This document shows, in pieces, positions 56,650 through 64,000 of a stretch of 64,000 bases of DNA. Made by a program: the position numbers and the translations under genes. Position 1 is the first letter of the stretch. Each line of letters opens with the position of its first letter. Source of the stretch: Acinonyx jubatus (lineage: Eukaryota; Chordata; Mammalia; Carnivora; Felidae). The stretch covers positions 12,257,501 through 12,321,500 of the forward strand of contig NC_069387.1 in assembly GCF_027475565.1 (NCBI RefSeq), written 5' to 3'. Below the pieces are notes generated by a model that had not been told where the DNA came from, searched no databases, and saw nothing but the letters and a program-made list of their open reading frames with translations.

Positions 56650-57215
56650 TTTAGCAAGGTTACAATATAATTTATATATATATATATTATATATATAAAT
56701 TTAATATACAAAAATCAATTTTAATTTTATATACTAGCAGCAAACAATTGGAAATGAAATTAAAACAAATTTTTTAAGGTTTATTTATTTTTGAGAGAGA
56801 GGAGAGAGTGATCAGGAGAGAGGCAGAGAGAGATAGAGAGAGAGGGAGAGAGAGAATCCCAAGCAGGCTCCACACTGTCAGCGCAGAGCCAAAAGCGGGG
56901 CTCAAACTTTCGGAATGTGAGATCATGACCCGAGCCGAAATCAAGAGTCGAACACTCACCCAACTCAGCCACCCAGTTGCCCCGGAAATGAAAATTTTAA
57001 ATTCCATTTACAGTAATGTCAAATTTACAACATTTAGGAAGAATTTAGCACAAGATATCCAAGACGCCTATCCTGGAAACTACAAAATACCTTTGAGAAA
57101 AAAAAAAAAAAAAAAGCAAACAAACGAAAATATCTCAAGAAATGCAGGCAGATACCATGCTGAAGAATTGGAAGACCCAATATTGCCAATATATTACTCT
57201 TCCCCAAATTGATTT
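56650..57215 (+). mobile_element. Old L1 ORF2 fragment, sense, split by a SINE
   Basis: atatactagcagcaaacaat, then after the SINE caagatatccaagacgccta, aggcagataccatgctgaag, gaagacccaatattgccaat and ccaaattgatttcag. These are decayed reverse-transcriptase-region L1 text. Confidence 0.7.
56769..56982 (-). mobile_element. Felid SINE, antisense
   Basis: ttaaggtttatttatttttg, caagcaggctccacactgtc and the reversed head cagccacccagttgcccc. Duplicates ggaaatgaaattaaaa (56,750-) and ggaaatgaaaatttta (56,983-). Confidence 0.92.
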
Positions 57216-57229
57216 CAGTCCCACCAGGC

Positions 57230-57230
<1 letters not shown>

Positions 57231-57258
<28 letters not shown>
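57231..57258. repeat. (GT)14 microsatellite
   Basis: An uninterrupted GT array next to the L1 fragment. Confidence 0.97.
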
Positions 57259-57261
<3 letters not shown>

Positions 57262-58490
57262 AATTGAGTAGCCAATTATATTTAGGTAGAATTGCAAAGG
57301 ACCTAAGATATTCAAAGCAATCTTGGAAAAGAACATTAGAGGAGATCCTCAACTAGTGATCATGGGCTGTCCTTTTACCTATAGAAATAAGAGATTAAAA
57401 AAATAATTAAAAGTTTAATGTGTATGAATAGGGCTTGTTGTCTGGCGGGCTTCACTGTAGGATAATTGACAGGCACAAAGTTGTTTTATTGGACAACCAC
57501 CAAATGCAAATGTTTCTGCACGTTTCTCCAGGAGAATAGGGGTGGGTGAGGAGTGCTGGTGTGGTGCAGTGGTGGTTGGTGGCAGAAGCTTGGGAGATGA
57601 CAGTGGGAAAGGGGACCTTGGATGATACCATTTACCGTGCAGACTTTATTGCAAAACTGTTTCAGGGACAGTTCTTCACCGCCTTCCTCTACAATGTTTA
57701 GTGTCTGTGTCCAGAGTGTAGGGTTAAACTTCTCACCCTTTCTGTGGGCTGGTAAAGGGTACCCAACTTTTTGAAGCATGGGAGAGACTGTCTATAGACA
57801 CTTTAATCCCATTGTCACATCCACTTTTTGTCTTATTTGGTGCCTCTACTGTCCAGGCCTTCCCAGGGTTCTTTTAGGTGAATCAGATTGCTTCCTGTTG
57901 GCATGCTATTGCCGACAAGCCTGGCTGGGTTTTCTTAAGCTTTCTCCTGTCTGCTAGGAAAATCTCCATTCCACCATCTGTTTTCCATTTTCCAAAATTT
58001 CATTGATAACACTTATCTGTTGTTTCCTTCCTTTTCCCTCTCTCTTTCTCTCTCTCTCTCTGTCTCTCTTTGTCCCTTTTTGTGGTTTTGCATTTTTAAA
58101 TTCTTTACTATCATTTTTGTTTGGTTTCAGGAGTCAGCAGGTAAAAATACTTTAATTTGATCTTTAGTTTAATCTACCATGAAAAACTGGAAATCCTTCC
58201 GTGCTTTCCTAAAAGGTAGTGTGATTTGGAGCTGTAGAAAGTGCAGGGTAGGGTATCACAACTGGAGAGAGAGACCGCAGATGGGGAGAGGAGACAAATA
58301 CAAAAGATATCTAGATGTCATTTTTTAACCCAGTCCTGTTACTTTATATTCTTGAATCTATAGTCCCAATTAGCATGACTATTTAATCATTCTGCTATGC
58401 AAAGGATGTAAAAAAATTTTTTTTCTGCACAAACCCGTGTGGATTTTTATAAAATAATGTGTTTCACTGCTGCTCAAAAATCAATTCCTC
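57259..58490. other. Intergenic unassigned sequence
   Basis: A CT-rich stretch at 58,015-58,075 and text near 58,095-58,200 (ttctttactatcatttttgt) resemble an old repeat, family not known to me. A minus-strand frame at 57,486-57,779 (97 codons) has no recognisable family. No exon is supported. Confidence 0.35.
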
Positions 58491-60815
58491 CTTGACAAAA
58501 TATTAGCAAATCAAAGAAAACAATGCATAAAAAATTATACACCACAACCAAGTGGGATTTGTTCCAATTATACAAGGCTAGTTAAACATTTGAAATCAAT
58601 TAATGTAATCCATCACATCAATAGGCTAAAGAAGAAAAATCATATGATCATATCAATAGTTTCGGAAAAATAAATTGACAAAATCTGACCCTTATTCATG
58701 GTATAAACTCTCAAAAAACTAGGAATGGGGGGGAATTTCCTTAAGTTGATAAAGAAATGTCTATTTAAAAAAACCTACAGTTAACATCATACTTAATGAT
58801 GAGAAACAAAGTACTTTCCCACTTGATTGGCAACGTGACCGGAATGTACTGTCTCAACACTCCTATTCAACGTCATGCTTGAAGTCATATCTAATGAAAT
58901 AAGACAAGAAAAGGGGGAAAACATAAACAGACTAAGAAGGAAGAAATAAAATAGTCTTTGTTTGCAGATGACATGACCGTCTTTGTAGAAAATCCCAAAG
59001 AATCAACAACAACAAAAAGATACCTTGCAATTGGTCATAGCAAGGTTGCAGGATGCAAGGTTACCTGACAAAAGTCAATTGCCTCTTTATGTACCAGCAA
59101 CAAGCAAGTGGAATTTGAAATTAAAAACTTAATAGCATTTACATTAACACCAACATTGAGATAGAGACCAAAGCAGATCTAAGTTATGGAGAGATATTCC
59201 ATGCACATGGGTAGGAAGGCTCAATATGTCAAGAGGTCAATTCTTTCTAACTTGATTTATAGATCGAATGCAATCCTAATCCAAGAATAGAGAGCCCAGA
59301 TATAGACCCACACAAAAATAGTCAAGTCCTCTTCCATAAAGGAGCAAAAGGCAACTTAATGGAAAAATAATAGTCTTTTCACCAAATGGTGCTGGAACAG
59401 CTGGATATCCACATGCAAAAAAATGAATCTCTACAGCTTTCACAAAAAGTAACTCAAAATAAACATAAGCCTGAATATACAAAACTCCTAGAAGATAAAA
59501 TAGAAAGTCTAAGTGACTTTGGTTTTGGTGATGACTTTTCAGATAAAGCATCAAAAGCATGATCCATGAAAGAAAAAACTGATAAGTGGGACTTCATTAA
59601 AATTTTAAAAACTTCTGCTCTGCAAAGGACACTGTTCAGGGAATGAAATAATCCAGAAATTGAGAGGCAAATCTTTGCAAAGTATATATCTGATAATGGA
59701 CTGATATCCACAATATATAAAAAACTCTTAAAAGTCAACAATAAGAAAACAACTCAATTTTTTTTTAATGAACAAAAGATCTGAACAGTCACGTTACCAA
59801 AGAAGATATAGAAATGGCCAATGATTATATGAAGAGGTGTTGAACATCATATATAGAAAAGAACTGCAAATTAAGACAACAACAAGATACGATACTACTA
59901 TACATCTGTTAGAATGGCCAAAATCCAAAACACTGACAACACCAAATGCTACTGAGTATGTGGAGCAAGGGGAACTCATTCATTGTTGGGGGGAAAACAA
60001 AACAATACGGTGAGTTTGGAAGACAATTTAGCAGCTCTTTTTTGCTTTTTGTTTTTGTTTGCTTGTTTGGTTTGTATTTTTTACAAAACCTTACCATATG
60101 ATTCAGCAAGTCATGTTCCTTGGTATTTTCTCAAATGAGTTGAAAATTTACCATTCACACAAAAATCTGCACGCAAATGTTTATAGCAGCTTTATTCAAC
60201 ATTGCCAAAACTTGGAGGCAAACAAGATGTCCTTCACCGAGGGAATGGATAAATAGACTGTGGTACGTCCAGATAATGGAATATTAGTCAGCGATGAAAA
60301 ACTCATGAGCTATCAAGCCATGAAAAGACATGGAGGAAATGTAACTGTATGTTGCCAATCTGAAAGACTGAAAGACTGAAAACTGAAAGAAGCCAGTCTG
60401 AAAAAGCTTCACGGTGAGTGATTCCAAACATGCAACAGTCTTGGAAAGGCAAAACTATGGAGAGAACAATACCAGTTGTTTCCAGGGACCAGAAGGTGGG
60501 AGGGAGGGAGGAAGAGGTGGAACACAAGGGATTCTTAGGACAGTGAAACTATGATACTGTAACGGTGGATACATGCCATCATACATTTGTCAAAACCCAC
60601 AGAATATACAACACAAAGTGTGAGCCCGACTGTACATTTGGACTTCAGATAATCATAATGTATCAATATTGGCTCATCAGTTCTGGCAAATGCACTCTAC
60701 CAATGCAGGATGTTAATAATGGGGGGAAACCAGGTGGGGAAGAGAAGGTATCTAGGAATTGTGTGCTTTCTGCTCATTTTTCTGTAAACCTAAAACTGCT
60801 CCAAGAAAGAATGTC
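58491..60815 (+). mobile_element. Old L1 (L1M) ORF2 and 3' UTR, sense, heavily decayed
   Basis: tgacaaaatattagcaaatc, acaaccaagtgggatttgtt, catcacatcaataggctaaa, gaatgcaatcctaatccaag, tggatatccacatgcaaaaa, gatacatgccatcatacatt and ctgtaaacctaaaactgctc follow ORF2 and then the 3' UTR. Many frame breaks; no coding capacity. Confidence 0.85.
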
Positions 60816-60817
60816 TC

Positions 60818-60865
<48 letters not shown>
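60818..60865. repeat. (AT)n(AG)n array at the L1 3' end
   Basis: tatatatatatatatatata then gagaga to 60,865, at the 3' end of the old L1. Confidence 0.93.
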
Positions 60866-60871
<6 letters not shown>

Positions 60872-60920
60872 TTTTTTTTAAGTAAATTACACTCAACATG
60901 GAGTCTTGACTGCAGATCAA
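60866..60920 (-). mobile_element. SINE fragment, antisense, first of two direct copies
   Basis: taagtaaattacactcaaca and tggagtcttgactgcagat recur 305 bp downstream. Confidence 0.7.
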
Positions 60921-61165
60921 AAAAAAGAATGTCATGTATTTATAAGTATATATATAAATATAATAAACAGTATAATATATACATATAAATAAATATAATA
61001 AATATAAATATATACATATAAATACATATAAATATAACAAATACATAAATATAAATATATATCACATGTATTTATGTATATTATATACTTTTATATATAG
61101 GTCATAAAATATTGTCCAAATATAGTTTTATGTATATGTCATGTATATTTATATATATAAAATAT
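60921..61165. repeat. AT-rich low-complexity DNA
   Basis: Almost entirely A and T with ATATAAAT-like units, between two copies of a SINE fragment. Confidence 0.9.
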
Positions 61166-61166
61166 A

Positions 61167-61264
61167 GTTTTGTTTTGTCCATTTAAGTAAACTACACCCA
61201 ACATGGAGTCCTGACTGCCAGATTGAGTCACATGCTCTACTTCATGAGCCAGCCAGGCGCCCCA
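61167..61264 (-). mobile_element. SINE fragment (older type), antisense
   Basis: taagtaaactacacccaaca, gagtcacatgctctacttca and the reversed head gagccagccaggcgcccc. Confidence 0.85.
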
Positions 61265-62089
61265 GTCTATTATTTGCAAAAAAGAAAGAGAAAGAAAAGA
61301 GAGGATATTTAACAAGCCAAGTCCATGAGGAAAGAGCTGTAGTGACAGAAGGGGTGTCTACACATGTGTGTGGATTCATGGGAGCTCATTTCATCACGCA
61401 CTTAAGATCTATATGTTCAACGGCAAGTTAAATTTTCCCTCGGTAAAAAAATCAACTCTATATTATTACCTGTTCTTAATTTGGCGGATACAACACTGAA
61501 GAGTTTAAAGGAAGCAGGACTCAGCTGTACGTAAGTGTTGTTGACCTTGGAAAGATGCTGCCGTGTCATGAAGAGGTGGAGAATGGCTCTCTCAAATGCA
61601 TTTCCTTGCGCAGCTAGCCTTTCAGATTAGCTAATATGTAGAGGGAACAATCCTAGCTCCATATTCCATTCTTCCATGGCTTTTTTTTTTTTTTGATGCC
61701 TGATTATATCTTTTCTTTCAGATTTAGTCAGAGGGGAAATGCCACCTGAGGTCTGAGCGCACATGTGACAGAAATCCTGGGAGAGAAGCACTGTCGTGAA
61801 CTTGTTCTTGAAGGAAGTGAGGGGTCTGCATAGGCCGAGAAATTGGGATTCGTGGCAGCAGGAGTGGCCATGATCCAGGGATGAGTGCTAGCGAGCAAGA
61901 AAGAGGCAGAGCTGACCAGACTCCGCAAGAGGAGGGTTGTATTTAGGATCCATGAGAAATAAGTACTTAAACATAAGAATGAGAAATTGGGGGCTGGTCA
62001 CATAATGTTGGAATAATTGGGAGGAGATGCATTTATCTTTCTCCCATACTCAGGAGTTGAGTGGCCTGGATTTGTTTCAGGGGCTGTAA
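61265..62089. other. Intergenic unassigned sequence
   Basis: No exon or clear repeat is seen; a T-run lies near 61,680-61,694. Confidence 0.4.
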
Positions 62090-62470
62090 CAATTCATTTT
62101 AGATCGGCCGGGCCATGGCACCCAGTCGTTTGTTCCAGCACCAGTTTAGAGGTGGTTTGTTCCGTGAGACTAGCATTTAAGTCAGCAGAGTTTTGAGTAA
62201 AGCAGGTACCCTCTGTAATGTTTGGGCCTCATCCAATCAGATGAGGGCCTTAAGGGAGACTGGCTGAGGTTCCCCAAATTCTGCCTCCAGGCTGCCTTTG
62301 CATCGACTGCAGCATCAGCTCTTCCCGGGGTCCAGCCTGTTGGCCTGTCTGCAGCTTTTGGACTTGCCAGCCTCCATGAGCCATTTCCTGAAAATAAATC
62401 TCTCTGTGTATTTATTTAGGCTGCTGTTCTGCTTCTTTGGGGAACCGCTCTGGCCAATACAATGGCTAAT
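62090..62470 (+). mobile_element. Old LTR-like repeat, sense (same type as 43,437-43,962)
   Basis: cctcatccaatcagatgagg, gccttaagggagactggctg, attctgcctccaggctgcct, aaataaatctctctgtgtat and ctttggggaaccgctctggc follow an LTR whose reverse complement begins with ggttctccagagaaacag. Confidence 0.6.
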
Positions 62471-63639
62471 AGTCCAGTTCCAGCTCTGAATTCCTCTTGC
62501 CTCCTTGCCCTCAACCCAAATCGGCTTCCAGCTCATTCTTAATGTGTGGAAAAATAGGCAGTTTATGTTAAGGTGTTGTTGACGTGAAGTGGATAGGGCA
62601 TTGTAGTGCCTCTTAAACAACGATAATGCCTTCAGGCCAAAAGAGAGGAGTGCTAAAAGGTTAGCGGCTTGTACCATACATATGCATCAGTTATCTGTAC
62701 ACAGGTATGTGTTTTTACTAATTTGGGTTTCGGTTGGAGTCGCTTTCTGGAGGTCAGTCTCTGCCAGCTGTGGATGGTCGGCGCTTGCCACGGCAGGCTA
62801 AGTCTTCACAGTCTGGTAATAGATTTTCTCAGTCCACGGGTGGTACGTTAAGAACCCAGGTCCCCTAGTTCCAGACGCAGTCTGCTGCTGTCAACCAGAC
62901 ATCTAATGCGGTGATTCTGCTCCCCCCACCCAAACCTGATTGCCCACAAGTCTGCCTGCTTCTTGCAGACACAGCCTTCCCTACCGTCCCTTACAAGGAC
63001 CCGGTTTACACAACTGGGATTCTCCCCTGGCTCCTTGTTTGCACTCTAGTAATCTGGTACTTCTGGAACCATGCCACAAACCAAGACCTATTTGGCTGGG
63101 CTCTGATCCCCTGCCCAATGTATGCTGGTTCCTATGCCCCAGGGTGTCTGACGCTGCTCACTCCACTAAGTCTTGTTCAACCTGGATAAACTTCTCTTGA
63201 ACTTTGATTTCTGGTTCCACTTGACTGTGTGTGTTACCACTCCTCGGTGACCATCAGTGCCGTGTCCTTACTGAGTAAGATCTTCTGAGTGGGTCCAACT
63301 TTAACTGGACCCGAGTTTTCCTCGCTGCAGTGGACACTGACATGCGTTTAGGGACCCAGTATTGTTCCTGTGTTGATACATCGTGAATCTAGTTCCATCG
63401 TCTCCAGTTAATTTCCTGGTTTCTTCTGGTTAGCCTTTGGGGGCCCAACACGCTTCACGTTTTGGTCTGTAAGGGGTTATAATACAGTATTCCAATCACA
63501 CCACATGGAAGACAGGCAAATACAGATTCTTAAATAAGAAAGTGACATGATGAAAATGGTATTTTAGGGAATTTAATCTCTTAGCGTTAGGATAGATTGG
63601 AAGAAGGGGAGACTGGCTAACATGTTAACCTATTAATTG
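62471..63639. other. Intergenic unassigned sequence
   Basis: Plus-strand frames at 62,911-63,200 lack family similarity and splice context. Nothing is recognised. Confidence 0.4.
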
Positions 63640-63940
63640 AGGAATGTGATGCTTAAGTGGCATAGAGTGGTAGTGAATATAAGAAGAAGTAAAGAATCTA
63701 AACACTCTATGCCAATAAAATTTTATTTGCATAAAGATGTTCACTGCAGAATAATTTATAATAGCAAAAACTTGCAATGGCCTAAATATCCAACAGCAGG
63801 AAATGATTTGGGCAAATTTTGTTATAGACTGCTTCATGAAATGTTACAAAGCTAACTAAATAGTTAAGAAGGTTATTAATCAAAATGGAAAAGTGCATAT
63901 GATGAAATATTAAAGAAAAAAAGGCAGGATCCTGGAAATG
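63640..63940 (+). mobile_element. Old L1 (L1ME/HAL1-like) 3' fragment, sense
   Basis: aagatgttcactgcagaata, atttataatagcaaaaactt and gcaatggcctaaatatccaa follow the old L1 ORF2-end/3' UTR text. Confidence 0.65.
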
Positions 63941-64000
63941 CAGGGTAGAGCCACGGTGGAAAACAATATGGAGGTTCCTCAAAAAATGAAAAATAGAATT
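63941..64000 (+). mobile_element. L1 ORF2 3' part, sense, running off the window
   Basis: gccacggtggaaaacaatat, ggaggttcctcaaaaaatga and aaaatagaatt are the standard text of L1 ORF2 near its C-terminus. The element continues to the right. Confidence 0.75.

Noticed and set aside
57486..57779. A 97-codon minus-strand frame that looks fairly protein-like
   Set aside because: I could not match it to any family. It has no splice sites or conservation evidence available, so it is left as unassigned DNA.

Overview
The window is mammalian nuclear DNA, almost certainly from a cat-family carnivore (Felidae). About thirty copies of the tRNA-derived carnivore SINE are present, in the felid form: a GGGGCGCCTGGGTGGCTCAG head, a body reading AGCCTGGAGCCTGCTTCGGA, a CT-rich stretch and an AATAAATAAACATTAAAA-type tail. 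The window also holds carnivore L1 3' ends and the usual older mammalian layer (L2, MIR, MLT1-type LTRs, hAT fossils). There are no bacterial or viral genes. Almost all of the short open frames are chance or repeat-derived.

The one protein gene I can support is the 5' part of BEND7 (BEN domain containing 7), on the minus strand. Four coding exons are visible. Exon 1 (29,676-29,736) starts with an ATG in a strong Kozak context inside a CpG island. Exon 2 is at 27,270-27,353, exon 3 at 3,275-3,577 and exon 4 at 90-212. They give about 190 N-terminal residues with consensus GT/AG junctions, and every intron is phase 1. The C-terminal BEN domain lies beyond the left edge.

Layout: 1-29,736 is BEND7 exons and introns, with a 23.7 kb intron 2 full of SINEs and older repeats. 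29,460-30,680 is a GC-rich CpG-island promoter with three CGG/CCG triplet tracts. 30,700-64,000 is upstream intergenic DNA in which I find no exon. It is built of nested repeats: an antisense L1 (35.8-39.1 kb), a HAL1/L1 composite broken by an LTR and a SINE (51.4-55.5 kb), an old sense L1 (58.5-60.8 kb), several MLT1-like LTRs, two SINE-in-SINE nests, a palindromic DNA-transposon fossil, and microsatellites that mostly grew from SINE tails.

I found no previously undescribed multi-gene system. The points most worth a second look are an L1 3' end inserted about 30 bp from the BEND7 exon 4 splice acceptor, so that the target-site duplication lies in the polypyrimidine tract; the uninterrupted CGG tract in the promoter; the SINE-free zone around the promoter; and SINE insertions with exact target duplications that could be polymorphic. 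Repeat family names come from recognising consensus sequence by eye. Subfamily labels and outer limits are approximate.
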